Assembly (NCBI RefSeq): GCF_900090305.1
Contig: NZ_LT607751.1
Span: forward strand, 3,844,001-3,908,000
DNA: 64,000 bases
Direction of reading: 5' to 3'
From: Micromonospora siamensis
Lineage (GTDB): Bacteria; Actinomycetota; Actinomycetes; Mycobacteriales; Micromonosporaceae
Position numbers and translations under genes: made by a program. The notes beneath the pieces are model-generated. The model was not told the DNA's origin and made no database searches. It worked only from the letters and a program-made list of their open reading frames with translations. Shown in pieces: positions 24,345-32,715 of this stretch. Numbering within the stretch: position 1 is the stretch's first letter; every line of letters begins with the position of its first letter.

Positions 24345-25395
24345 GTCCGCTCACCTCGCTGGTGTCGGCGCTGGGCCGGTCGGGGGCGTCGCCGACCACC
24401 TCGTCGGCGAAGTGGCAGGCGCTGGCGCGGGCCGGCGCGACGGGTCGCAGCGCGGGCACCTCCGTGCGGCAGCGGTCCCGGGCCATCGGGCACCGGGGGT
24501 GGAAGGCGCAGCCGGCGGGCACGGTCCGCGGGTCCGGCGGCTGGCCGCCGATGGCCTCCAGGGTCGCGCCCGGGCGCCGACGGTCGGGCACCGAACGCAT
24601 CAACCCGACGGTGTACGGGTGGGCGGGGCGGCTGAGGACGTCACGGCTCGGCCCGGACTCGACGACCCGGCCGGCGTACATGACGACGACCTGGTCGGCG
24701 GAGCGGGACACCACGCCGAGGTCGTGGCTGATCAGGATCATGGTGAGTCCGCGGGCCTGCTTGCGCTCGGCCAGCAGCCGCATGATCTGCGCCTGGACGG
24801 TGACGTCGAGCGCGGTGGTGGGCTCGTCGGCGATGAGCAGCCGGGGTTGCAGGGACAGCGCCATGGCGATCATGACGCGTTGCCGCATGCCACCGGAGAA
24901 CTCGTGCGGGTACGACCGGGCCCGGTTCGCCGCGTCCGGGATGCCGACCTCCACCATGGACTCGACGGCGCGGTCGCGGGCCTCGCGACGGCTCGCCCCG
25001 GCGCGGCGGCGGAACATCTCGGCGATCTGGTCGCCGACCCGGATGCACGGGTTCAACGCCGACAGCGGGTCCTGGAAGATCATGCTGAGTTCCCGGCCGC
25101 GCAGCGGCTGCCACTGGCGTTCGGTCAGCCGGGCGACCGGCGCGCCGTCGAGGACGATGTCGCCGCCGCCGACGGTGACGCCCGGGGGCAGCAGGCCCAT
25201 CATGGCCAGCGCGGTCAGGCTCTTGCCGCTGCCGGACTCGCCGACGACCGCCACGGTCGTGCCGGCCGGTACGTCGAGGCTGACGCCGCGGACCAGGTCC
25301 ACCGCGCCGGCGCCGCGGCCGAGGCTCAGCCGCAGGTCGGTGACGCGCAGCAGGGGCTCGGGGGTGCCGCCTTCGGACGGCCTGATGTCGGTCAC
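24337..25395 (-). CDS. Oligopeptide/dipeptide-type ABC transporter ATPase (DppD-like)
   Basis: A 352-residue ATPase partner of the DppF-like protein. Walker A is GESGSGKSLTALAMMG, the signature is FSGGMRQRV, Walker B is LLIADEPTTALD, and the extension carries AGCAFHPRCPMARDRC. The GTG at 25395 overlaps the permease stop as GTGA; the longer open frame upstream only mirrors that permease. Two ATPases, two permeases and a binding protein make the transporter complete. Confidence 0.9.
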   Translation of the reverse strand: MTDIRPSEGGTPEPLLRVTDLRLSLGRGAGAVDLVRGVSLDVPAGTTVAVVGESGSGKSLTALAMMGLLPPGVTVGGGDIVLDGAPVARLTERQWQPLRGRELSMIFQDPLSALNPCIRVGDQIAEMFRRRAGASRREARDRAVESMVEVGIPDAANRARSYPHEFSGGMRQRVMIAMALSLQPRLLIADEPTTALDVTVQAQIMRLLAERKQARGLTMILISHDLGVVSRSADQVVVMYAGRVVESGPSRDVLSRPAHPYTVGLMRSVPDRRRPGATLEAIGGQPPDPRTVPAGCAFHPRCPMARDRCRTEVPALRPVAPARASACHFADEVVGDAPDRPSADTSEVSGHV

Positions 25396-26318
25396 AGCGC
25401 CGCCCTCGGGTCGGTGTGGTCGCGGTAGGCGTCGCTGACCAGGCCCACGGCCACGACCACCAGGGCGAGGGCCACGCCGGGCAGGGTGGAGATCCACCAG
25501 GCCGAGGAGAGGTAGTCGCGGCCGTCGGAGATGGTCGCGCCCCAGGAGGCCTGGGTGACGGGTACGCCGAGGCCGAGGAAGCTCAGCGAGGCCTCCCCCA
25601 CCATGGCCAGCCCGATCTGCGCGGTGCCGGCCACCAGCAGCGGCGCCCAGCAGGACGGGAGGATGTAGCGGATCAGGATGCGCAGGTGGCCCACGCCCAG
25701 CACCCGGGCCGAGTCGACGTACTCCAGGGCGTGCACGGTGATCGCGGAGGCCCGGACCACCCGGGCGAAGATCACCCACCGGGTGACCGCCAGGGCGATG
25801 ATGATGTTGGTGAGGCTTGGCCCGAGCACGCCGGCGATGAGGATGGCCAGCAGCACGCTGGGGAAGGCCAGCTGCACGTCGCCGAGGCGGGAGATCAGGG
25901 TGTCGGCCCAGCCCCCGAAGTAGCCGGCGAGCAGCCCGAGGACCAGCCCGACGAAGCCGCCGATCAGCACGGTGGCCAGGCCGACGACCACCGAGACCCG
26001 GCTGCCGGCGAGGATCTGGGCGAGCAGGTCGCGGCCGAGCTGGTCGGTGCCGAGCAGCGCCACCCCGCCGCCGGAGAGGCTGGCGCCGGGCGGCAGCAGC
26101 CGGTTGGGCAGGTCGGTCTCGGTGGCCGAGTAGGGCAGCAGCACCGGCCCGAACGCGGCGGCCAGCACCACCAGGGCGAGGAAGGCCAGGGAGATCCGGG
26201 CGCGCGGCGGGATCCGGCGGCGGGTCGGGGCGGACGCGGCGGGCGTCGGGGTGACGGCGGGTTCCCCGGCCGGGGCGCGGTCGGGGGCCTCCGCCGGGGA
26301 GGCGGGATGCAGGGTCAT
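25392..26318 (-). CDS. ABC transporter permease (DppC-like)
   Basis: A 308-residue inner-membrane permease. A proline/alanine-rich cytoplasmic N-terminus (about 40 residues) precedes six helices; the first is ISLAFLALVVLAAAFGPVLLPY. The family marker GTDQLGRDLLAQILAGSRVSVVVG sits between helices 1 and 2, and the EAA loop reads EYVDSARVLGVGHLRILIRYILPS. The ATG overlaps the DppB stop (ATGA). Confidence 0.92.
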   Translation of the reverse strand: MTLHPASPAEAPDRAPAGEPAVTPTPAASAPTRRRIPPRARISLAFLALVVLAAAFGPVLLPYSATETDLPNRLLPPGASLSGGGVALLGTDQLGRDLLAQILAGSRVSVVVGLATVLIGGFVGLVLGLLAGYFGGWADTLISRLGDVQLAFPSVLLAILIAGVLGPSLTNIIIALAVTRWVIFARVVRASAITVHALEYVDSARVLGVGHLRILIRYILPSCWAPLLVAGTAQIGLAMVGEASLSFLGLGVPVTQASWGATISDGRDYLSSAWWISTLPGVALALVVVAVGLVSDAYRDHTDPRAAL

Positions 26319-27244
26319 GACATGTGCTCCGGATTCAGCCGCGGATCCAGCTTGACGTAGAGAAAGTCGACCAGCAGGTTCAGCAGGACGTACGCGACGG
26401 TGATGGTCATGATGACCGCCTGCACCACCGAGTAGTCGCGGTTGGTGATCGAGTCGATCATCAGCGAGCCGATGCCGGGCCAGGCGAAGACCACCTCGAT
26501 GATCACGGCGTTGGCGATGAAGTTGCCGACCAGCAGGCCGAGCAGGGTCACCACCGGGATCATCATGTTGCGCACCACGTGGCGGTAGAAGACCACCCGG
26601 CCGTCGACGCCCTTGGCGCGGGCGGTGCGGACGTAGTCCTTGCCCAGCTCCTCCAGCACGCCGTTGCGGACCAGCCGGGCCAGCCAGCCGAGGAACGGCA
26701 GCGCCAGGGTCACCGAGGGCAGCACCAGCGAGGCGACCGTGCCGTTGGCGGTGGCGGGCAGCACGTCCAGGGTGCGGGAGAAGACCAGGATCAGCATCAC
26801 GCCGACCCAGAAGGTGGGCAGCGCCTGGCCGAGCAGCGTCGGCACGGAGATGGCCCGGTCGATCCAGGAGCCGGCCCGCCGGGCGCTGAGCACGCCGAGC
26901 GGGAAGCCGACCGCCACGGTGATCAGCAGCGCGAAGGCGGACAGTTGCAGGGTGGCCGGCAGCCGCTCCAGCACGTTGGCCAGGGCGTCGCCGCCGAGGC
27001 GCCAGGAGGTGCCGAAGTCGCCCTGGGCGACGCCCTGCAGGAAGGTGAGGTACTGCCGCAGCAGCGGCTCGTCGAGCCCGAGCTGGGTACGCAGCGCGGC
27101 GATGTCGCTCTGGCTGGCCGAGGCGCCGAGGATCAGCGCGGCCGGGTCGCCGGGGGCCACCCGGACGACCAGGAAGACCACGGTCAGCGAGGCCAGGATG
27201 ATCAACACGGCCTGGGCGAGACGTTTCAGGACGAACCTGAGCAT
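26315..27244 (-). CDS. ABC transporter permease (DppB-like)
   Basis: A 309-residue permease with the DppB start MLRFVLKRLAQAVLIILASLTVVFLV and the marker RVAPGDPAALILG. The coupling EAA loop is ELGKDYVRTARAKGVDGRVV, and six helices are visible. The start overlaps the LacI stop by one base (TGATG), so repressor and transporter are translated together. Confidence 0.92.
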   Translation of the reverse strand: MLRFVLKRLAQAVLIILASLTVVFLVVRVAPGDPAALILGASASQSDIAALRTQLGLDEPLLRQYLTFLQGVAQGDFGTSWRLGGDALANVLERLPATLQLSAFALLITVAVGFPLGVLSARRAGSWIDRAISVPTLLGQALPTFWVGVMLILVFSRTLDVLPATANGTVASLVLPSVTLALPFLGWLARLVRNGVLEELGKDYVRTARAKGVDGRVVFYRHVVRNMMIPVVTLLGLLVGNFIANAVIIEVVFAWPGIGSLMIDSITNRDYSVVQAVIMTITVAYVLLNLLVDFLYVKLDPRLNPEHMS

Positions 27245-28323
27245 CAGCGGCTCCCGGGGTCGGCGGCAGTGGACTGCCGGTGGTTGGAGGAGCCCCGTAC
27301 GACCAGCTCCCCGGGGAAGCTGATCCGGGTCCGGGGGGCGCCGGAGCCGCGCCGGCCGATCCGGGCGACGAGCTGGTCGACCGCGGCGGTGCCGACCTGC
27401 TCGGCGGGGAGCCGCACGCTGCTCAGCCCCGGGTCGAGGTAGGCGGAGAACGGGTGGTCGCCGAAGCCGACGACCGACACGTCCTCGCCCACCCGGCGGC
27501 CGGCCTCGGTCAGCGCCCGGTAGACCCCGAGGGCGAAGTAGTCGTTGCCGACGAGGATGCCCGAGCGCGGCGGCACGTCGGCCACCAGGCGCTGGGCCAG
27601 CTCGTACGCCTCGGCCGGCTCCCAGGGCAGGGTGTTGGCGGCGCGCCGCCGGGTCGGTACGCGCAGCACGCGTACCGACTCGGCCGGCACCCCCCGCTCG
27701 GTCAGCGCCCGGTCGAACCCGGCCATCCGGGCGCCCACCGTGGATATCGCCAGGTCCTCCTCCAGCAGGTACATCCGCTCGACGCCGCTGTCGAGCAGAT
27801 GCAGGGTGGCCTGGTACGCGCCCCGCTCGTAGTCGATGCCGACCAGGTCGCAGTCGAGTTCCGGCAGGTCGCGGTTGACCAGCACCAGCTCGGTGCCGGC
27901 CGCCACCAGCCGCCGCCAGTGGTCGACCTCGGGCTGCACCGGCACCACCAGGGCCCCGTCGACGCCCCAGCGCCGCATCGACTCCACCGCGCGCAGCTCG
28001 TTGGCGTGGTTCTCCTCGGAGACCACCAGCAGCACCGAGTAGCCCAGCGTGCTGCCGCGCTGCTCGATGGCGCTGATCATGCGGGAGTAGAACGGGTTGG
28101 ACGGGTTGGTGATGACCACCCCGATGGTCATGGCCTGGCCGAGGACCAGGGATCTGGCCATGGTGTTCGGGACGTAGCCGAGCCGGTCGGCCTCGGCCTT
28201 GATCATCGCCCGGGTCTCCTCGCTGACGGCGCTCTTGCCGGCCAGCGCGCGGGACACGGTGTTGACCGAGAGGCCGACCGAGGTGGCGATGTCTTGCAGG
28301 GTGACGCGTCGGGGTGAGTTCAT
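27244..28323 (-). CDS. LacI-family transcriptional repressor
   Basis: A 359-residue regulator. The N-terminal helix-turn-helix reads VTLQDIATSVGLSVNTVSRALAGKSAVSE, with the hinge MARSLVLGQAMTIGVVI. The periplasmic-binding-protein-like effector domain (about 60-335) has ALVVPVQPEVDHW, LVGIDYERGAYQATLHLL and VVGFGDHPFSAYLDPGLSSV. It is embedded between the binding-protein gene and the permeases, so it is made with its targets. The likely operator is CATTAACGTTCATG, present twice before the operon and once before the phospholipase D-like gene; this pairing is inferred from position and palindromy. Confidence 0.92.
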   Translation of the reverse strand: MNSPRRVTLQDIATSVGLSVNTVSRALAGKSAVSEETRAMIKAEADRLGYVPNTMARSLVLGQAMTIGVVITNPSNPFYSRMISAIEQRGSTLGYSVLLVVSEENHANELRAVESMRRWGVDGALVVPVQPEVDHWRRLVAAGTELVLVNRDLPELDCDLVGIDYERGAYQATLHLLDSGVERMYLLEEDLAISTVGARMAGFDRALTERGVPAESVRVLRVPTRRRAANTLPWEPAEAYELAQRLVADVPPRSGILVGNDYFALGVYRALTEAGRRVGEDVSVVGFGDHPFSAYLDPGLSSVRLPAEQVGTAAVDQLVARIGRRGSGAPRTRISFPGELVVRGSSNHRQSTAADPGSR

Positions 28324-28352
28324 GGCGACGTCGAGCGGCCGGTGGGGACCGC

Positions 28353-29882
28353 TCAGCCTCCCATCAGCACTGTGGACAGGTCGGGTTGGTTGCTGGGAAC
28401 CGGCGTGAAGCCCCGCACCGTGTCGCGGACCGCGTAGGCGGTGGTGATGGTCGCCGGGAAGATCCCGACGGCATCGTCCCAGATCGTCTTGCACGCCTGG
28501 GCGTACAGGGCCTTGCGCTCGGCCTGCTCCGCCGAGCCGCGGGCCTTGGCCAGCAGCTCGTCCAGCGCCGGGTTGCGGTAGCCCATCCGGTTGGCCTTGG
28601 AGGTGTAGAGCCGGCCGAGGGTGAAGTCGGCGTCGCCGGTGGTGACCGTGTTGGTCTGCAGGTCCATGTCCCAGTCGAGCTTGTTGAGCCGCTCCAGCCA
28701 GGTCGCCTTCTCCACCTGCTGCGCCTCGACGGTGATCCCCACCTTGGCCCAGCTGGCGATCATCGACTGGGCCAGCTGGGAGATCAGCGGTCCACTGGTG
28801 GCGAACCACATCATCGAGGTCTTGAAGCCGCCGCCGAGGCCGGCCTCGGCGAGCAGCTGCTTGGCCCGTGCCGGGTCGTAGGCGTACGGCTGCTGCGGCG
28901 CGGCGCCGAAGACGGTGGACGGGATGGGCGAGTCCATCACCGTGGCGGCGTCGCCGTACAGGTCGCGGACGATGTTGTTGACGTCGACCGCGTGCCACAT
29001 GGCGCGCCGGACCCGCGGGTCGGTGAAGGGCTTGCGGGAGCAGTTGAACCAGTTGAGGAAGTAGACGTAGCTCGGCACCCGGTCGACCTTGACGCCGTCC
29101 TTGCCGGTCACGTCCCGGACCTGGTCCGGCGGCACCGGCCAGAACGCGTCGACGTCGCCGGTGAGCAGCGAGGTGATCGCGGTGGAGGTCTCCGCGATGT
29201 ACGGCAGCTCGACCGCCGGGCTCTTGGCCGCGTCCCCCCAGTAGGTGTCGGCCTTGACCAGGCTGAGCTTCGACGACGGCGCGAAGGCGTCCACCTTGTA
29301 CGGCCCGCTGCCGATCGGCTTGCGGAAGAAGCCGGGCTCGGCCAGCCGCTTGGCCGGCGGGATGAACAGCAGGGTCAGGTTGACCAGCAGGGTGCCCAGC
29401 GGCCCGTCGGTGCGGACGGTGACCGTGGTCGGGTCGGTCGCCTCGGCCGACTTCACCGAGCCCCACAGGGCCGAGAGGTTGGTGGTGGTGTCGATCGCCT
29501 TGCGGATCGAGGCGACCACGTCCTCGGCGGTGAGCTTGCTGCCGTCGTGGAAGGTGACGTCGTCGCGGAGCTTGAACACCCAGGTCTGCGGGTCCGGCCG
29601 GGCCCAGGAGGTCGCCAGGGCAGGGCCGTAGCCGTCGCCCTGGCGGCGCACCAGGGTGTCGAAGATGAGCCGGCGGGCCATCAGGGCGGGCTCGTCCACC
29701 GTGGTGTTCGGGCTCAGCGGGTCGAGGTCGGTGATCGGCTGTGCGAAGCAGACCTTGAGGGCGGCCTTCGCCTTCTCCGCGTCGCCGCCGGCCACCCCGC
29801 AGGCCGCCAGGTAGGTGCTCGCCGCTCCGATGCCGGCGACGGTCAGGAACCGCCGGCGGTTGATGGTGGTGTGGTTGTCCAT
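28353..29882 (-). CDS. Family-5 ABC transporter substrate-binding lipoprotein (Tat-type)
   Basis: A 509-residue extracytoplasmic binding protein. The signal is twin-arginine plus lipobox: NRRRFLTVAGIGAAS, then LAAC with Cys28 as the lipidation site, so it is exported folded and tethered. The mature part has the family-5 pattern: LKVCFAQPITDLDPLSP, TWVFKLRDDVTFHDGSKLTAEDVV, and GSGPYKVDAF. The ligand pocket cannot be read from sequence; the operon suggests a polyol, sugar or glycoside. The gene lies 48 bp after the 113-residue gene and 29 bp before lacI. Confidence 0.92.
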   Translation of the reverse strand: MDNHTTINRRRFLTVAGIGAASTYLAACGVAGGDAEKAKAALKVCFAQPITDLDPLSPNTTVDEPALMARRLIFDTLVRRQGDGYGPALATSWARPDPQTWVFKLRDDVTFHDGSKLTAEDVVASIRKAIDTTTNLSALWGSVKSAEATDPTTVTVRTDGPLGTLLVNLTLLFIPPAKRLAEPGFFRKPIGSGPYKVDAFAPSSKLSLVKADTYWGDAAKSPAVELPYIAETSTAITSLLTGDVDAFWPVPPDQVRDVTGKDGVKVDRVPSYVYFLNWFNCSRKPFTDPRVRRAMWHAVDVNNIVRDLYGDAATVMDSPIPSTVFGAAPQQPYAYDPARAKQLLAEAGLGGGFKTSMMWFATSGPLISQLAQSMIASWAKVGITVEAQQVEKATWLERLNKLDWDMDLQTNTVTTGDADFTLGRLYTSKANRMGYRNPALDELLAKARGSAEQAERKALYAQACKTIWDDAVGIFPATITTAYAVRDTVRGFTPVPSNQPDLSTVLMGG

Positions 29883-29930
29883 CGCCTTCTCCTCAGAAGG
29901 GTTGGGCCGTCGGCGACGCGGGAGGCGTCG

Positions 29931-30272
29931 TCAGGCCTTGAGCGCGAGATAGATCAGGGTGGGCACCTGGGTGCCGGCGGAATCGCCGTGCACGGTGGCG
30001 CGCAGTCGCAGCCAGCCGCCGAACTCGCGGCTGACCCAGGTGACCAGTCCGGCGGCGTCGACCGAGGTGGCCGGCTCGTCGAGGTCGACCCAGTTGAGGC
30101 CGTCCGGGGAGACCTGGACGGTGCAGTCGAAGCCGCTGACGCCGGCCGGCAGGTCGAGCACCCGCAGGAACCAGCGGGCCTCCCGGGCCCAGGCGACCTC
30201 GTAGGGCTCGGTGGTGTAGTGCGGACCGGTGATGCCGTCACGTTCGAGGACGGCCGTCATGGAGTTGTGCAT
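29931..30272 (-). CDS. Hypothetical protein, beta-rich, operon member
   Basis: A 113-residue protein of unknown function. The sequence alternates hydrophobic strands (WFLRVLDLPAG, FDCTVQVSPDGLNWVDLD, GLVTWVSREFGGWLRLRATV), with the SPDGLNWVDL turn common in extracellular beta-sandwich and carbohydrate-binding modules. There is no signal peptide. Start ATG 30272 has GGTAGG about 10 nt upstream; ATG 30260 is possible. It lies 11 bp after the DUF6772-like gene, and the two may act together. Confidence 0.65.
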   Translation of the reverse strand: MHNSMTAVLERDGITGPHYTTEPYEVAWAREARWFLRVLDLPAGVSGFDCTVQVSPDGLNWVDLDEPATSVDAAGLVTWVSREFGGWLRLRATVHGDSAGTQVPTLIYLALKA

Positions 30273-30283
30273 TTTTTGTTGGC

Positions 30284-31246
30284 CTACCAATCCGTCGAGA
30301 TAAGGACGGAGTCGAGGTACACGAAATTGCGTACGTTGGTGTGGGTGCGGACACTCACGTAGAAGTTGAGCAAATTGTTGAGCGAACCGTACGTTTCGTC
30401 GTAGGGGGGAACCGGAACGTCGGAGAGGTCCATGATCCGGTCGTTCACCTGAATTTCGACGTTGCGCCGGGTGCCGGTGTCGATGACCCAGCGAAGGTAA
30501 TGCCAGTTGACCTTCGTCGGCACCTCGTTGTAGCACAGTTCCTGGCGCTCGCCGACCGGGCTCCAGTCGGCCGGGTCCGGCGCGGTGAAGTCGGCGGTGC
30601 GGGGCAGCTTCAGCTTGCCCTCGAAGTGCTCGCGCGGGGTCGGCTCGGGCACCGTCGGGTAGACCCACTGCTGGGTGAGGTTGTTGTCCAGATCGGTGTT
30701 CAGGTAGCGCATGACGGTGTGGTAGCGGGTGCCGTCGCAGATGTCGGTGGCCACGGTCAGGGCGCCGAACTGGGTCTCCGACGGGTGGAAGTTGGCGTCC
30801 CAACCGCTGCTGCCGGCCTGCTCAGCGGCCTGGTTCTCGTCCGACGCGGCCTCGGCGTTGTAGGAGAAGTAGGTCTCGAACTGCACCTTGCCCCGGCCGG
30901 CCATGGTGAGCCGGCGGATGGCGACCCCGGTGTGGCCGCTGACCGGCCTGGTGGCGACCTTCAACGCGTACGTGCCGCTCATGGCGCCGTGCGTGCCGAT
31001 GTCGAAGAAGTTGCACGCGCTCAGCTGCGGCGGCCGGAAGTCGCGCATGTGGTCGTCGACGACGGAGAGGTCACCCTTCTCGTCGTGATTGCCGATCAGC
31101 TCCGTCCAGCCGTGGGTGCCGGTGTTGAAGTCGTCGTGGCAGAGGATTCTCGGCAGCGGGTTGAATCGGGACAGCCGCGGATCGGCGGCGATGGTCGCCC
31201 GCCGGATCTGCTCACCGATGTCAACGGTTTGAGGTGCCTGGGTCAC
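30284..31246 (-). CDS. DUF6772-family protein, first gene of the LacI operon
   Basis: A 320-residue protein that I recognise only as DUF6772-like. It has no signal peptide or membrane helix; it is rich in beta strands and aromatic residues: FNTGTHGWTELIGNH, SGTYALKVATRP, KVQFETYFSYN, HYLRWVIDTGTRRNVEIQVND. The fold resembles concanavalin-like jelly rolls that bind or cut glycans, which is an inference. The GTG at 31246 is chosen because GGAG lies 5 nt upstream; the ATG at 31267 falls inside the operator and lacks a ribosome site. Its base composition is less GC-rich than its neighbours', which may reflect transfer. Confidence 0.7.
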   Translation of the reverse strand: MTQAPQTVDIGEQIRRATIAADPRLSRFNPLPRILCHDDFNTGTHGWTELIGNHDEKGDLSVVDDHMRDFRPPQLSACNFFDIGTHGAMSGTYALKVATRPVSGHTGVAIRRLTMAGRGKVQFETYFSYNAEAASDENQAAEQAGSSGWDANFHPSETQFGALTVATDICDGTRYHTVMRYLNTDLDNNLTQQWVYPTVPEPTPREHFEGKLKLPRTADFTAPDPADWSPVGERQELCYNEVPTKVNWHYLRWVIDTGTRRNVEIQVNDRIMDLSDVPVPPYDETYGSLNNLLNFYVSVRTHTNVRNFVYLDSVLISTDW

Positions 31247-31264
31247 GCTAACTCCGCTCGTCAC

Positions 31265-31278
31265 CATTAACGTTCATG
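31265..31278. promoter_or_regulatory. LacI-type operator O2
   Basis: CATTAACGTTCATG, centred on the palindrome AACGTT, 38 bp downstream of O1 and just before the chosen start of the DUF6772-like gene. Identical over all 14 bases to the copy at 32852-32865. A hairpin (CCGCCG 31284-31289 with CGGCGG 31297-31302) lies between O1 and O2. Confidence 0.68.
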
Positions 31279-31302
31279 TGGCTCCGCCGTGAAAAGCGGC
31301 GG

Positions 31303-31315
31303 CATTAACGTTGAG
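31303..31315. promoter_or_regulatory. LacI-type operator O1 at the transcription start
   Basis: CATTAACGTTGAG, sharing CATTAACGTT with the other two copies. It sits about 10-20 bp downstream of the predicted -10 box (31325-31330), over the expected transcription start, the classic position for repression. Confidence 0.65.
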
Positions 31316-31324
31316 ATTGCTGCC

Positions 31325-31353
31325 AGGTTACGGGCGGCCCACAGGGGTGTCAA
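31325..31353 (-). promoter_or_regulatory. Predicted sigma-70-type promoter of the LacI operon
   Basis: On the minus strand: -35 TTGACA (31348-31353), a 17-bp spacer, and -10 TAACCT (31325-31330). Spacing and -35 match the consensus, and operator O1 follows immediately. It would drive transcription leftwards through 20722. Confidence 0.65.
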
Positions 31354-31513
31354 GGGATCGAAAATGCGCTTCCGGTGCCGGGTGACCGAATTGGTGACGG
31401 TCGGGGAACACCCGCCGACGGTGGGTGACCCGACGGCCCGACTGATGGCCGGGTGTCGGTTTCGTCCACCCGGCGGAGCCTGCCGACACTTTTTCGTCGG
31501 GCCGGAACGCACC

Positions 31514-31551
31514 GGGGCCCGGTGGCCGGCATCCGCCGACCACCGGGCCCC
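31514..31551 (-). terminator. Hairpin terminator after the phospholipase D-like gene
   Basis: A perfect 12-bp stem, GGGGCCCGGTGG (31514-31525) with CCACCGGGCCCC (31540-31551), and a 14-nt loop, 12 bp after the stop codon at 31564. No T-run follows, as is common in high-GC actinobacteria. The rest of the 31354-31513 interval shows no gene. Confidence 0.6.
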
Positions 31552-31563
31552 TTCGGGGCGGGA

Positions 31564-32715
31564 TCAGCCGGCGACGGCGTACATCGCCTCGAAGCCCGCC
31601 CGGTACTGCTCGTACACCGAGGCGATGTTCGTCCGCACCATGGCCTCGTCGTTGCGGCGCAGCGAGGTGCGGTTGAAGTTGGGGCTGCCGGTCATCACGA
31701 ACCGGGCGCCACCGTTCTCCACCAGCAGGAACTTGGAGTGGATACGGCCCGGCAGGGTCGAGGAGTTGAGTTCCCGCAGGGTGATGTTCGGGTGCGAGGA
31801 CAGCAGCGCGTGGACCTCGTCGTCCATCAGGCCGTGCACGATCCGCACCTGACAGCCCCGCTCGGCGAGCGCGACGATCCGCTCGGCGATGCCGATCCGG
31901 TAGCTGTCCCACTCGGACATCCCGATCCGGATCGTGGCGTCCGCCCCGCAGCCGACCTTGTCCAACTGCTCGACGATCGGGTCACCCTCGGCGCGGGGGA
32001 AGAAGTAGGCGGTCACCGAACCGCCGGGCATGCCGGTGGTGACGGTCCGGTAGTAGTCCTCGGTGCGCCGCTCGGCCGCCAGGTCCTCGAAGTAGGCGTC
32101 GTAGGCGGCGTAGAGACGGTGGTTGCCGACCAGCGTCATCGCGTTGTTCCAGTAGGTGGCGGAGTTGACGTCGGTGAAGTTGGCCGACGACTGCACCACC
32201 ACCTCGGACTGCCCGCCGGTGGTCGAGAACAGGTAGAACTTGTTGTGGTTGCCCTTGGTGCCGATGCAGGCGGCGGTGTTGCCCTCCGGGGAGAGCCCGG
32301 TGCACACGTGCAGCCACGACCCGCCCGAGCGGTCGGTGCCCAGCTCGGCGCGGAGTGCCTGCACGGCCGGGTTGGTCACCTGCCAGCCGTCGAGGACCAG
32401 CTGCACGTCGACGCCGCGCCGCCGGGCCGCGATCAGCTCGCCGGCGAAGTCCAGCCCGGCGGCGCCGGAGATGACGAAGTGGGCGATCCGGATCCGTGAG
32501 CCGGCGGGCGCCTGCCGGACCAGGCCGCAGATCTGACGTACGACGGCGGTGGGGTCACCCGCGGCCGGGTTGTTGAGCACGGCGCCGGTGGTCACCGGGT
32601 TGGTCGGGGCGCCCTGACAGGGCTGGGACACCGTGCTGGCGGCGGCGGGAACCGCGGCCAGCGTCGACAGCAGCGTCGCCGAGGCGGCCGTGGCCAAGAT
32701 CGTCGGAATACGCAC
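31564..32715 (-). CDS. Secreted phospholipase D-like protein
   Basis: A 383-residue exported protein. The signal peptide is IPTILATAASATLLSTLAAVPAAAS, with cleavage near residue 27. Two HKD-type motifs mark the PLD superfamily: His157-x-Lys159 (GNHNKFYLF) with SSANFT, and His326-x-Lys328 (RIHSKFLLVENG) with GSPNFNRTSLRRNDEAMV. The aspartate of the first motif is not evident. The family splits phosphodiester bonds in lipids or nucleic acids. GTG 32715 follows GGAGAA at 7 nt. The promoter region carries the same operator as the LacI operon, so the two are probably co-regulated. Confidence 0.86.
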   Translation of the reverse strand: MRIPTILATAASATLLSTLAAVPAAASTVSQPCQGAPTNPVTTGAVLNNPAAGDPTAVVRQICGLVRQAPAGSRIRIAHFVISGAAGLDFAGELIAARRRGVDVQLVLDGWQVTNPAVQALRAELGTDRSGGSWLHVCTGLSPEGNTAACIGTKGNHNKFYLFSTTGGQSEVVVQSSANFTDVNSATYWNNAMTLVGNHRLYAAYDAYFEDLAAERRTEDYYRTVTTGMPGGSVTAYFFPRAEGDPIVEQLDKVGCGADATIRIGMSEWDSYRIGIAERIVALAERGCQVRIVHGLMDDEVHALLSSHPNITLRELNSSTLPGRIHSKFLLVENGGARFVMTGSPNFNRTSLRRNDEAMVRTNIASVYEQYRAGFEAMYAVAG

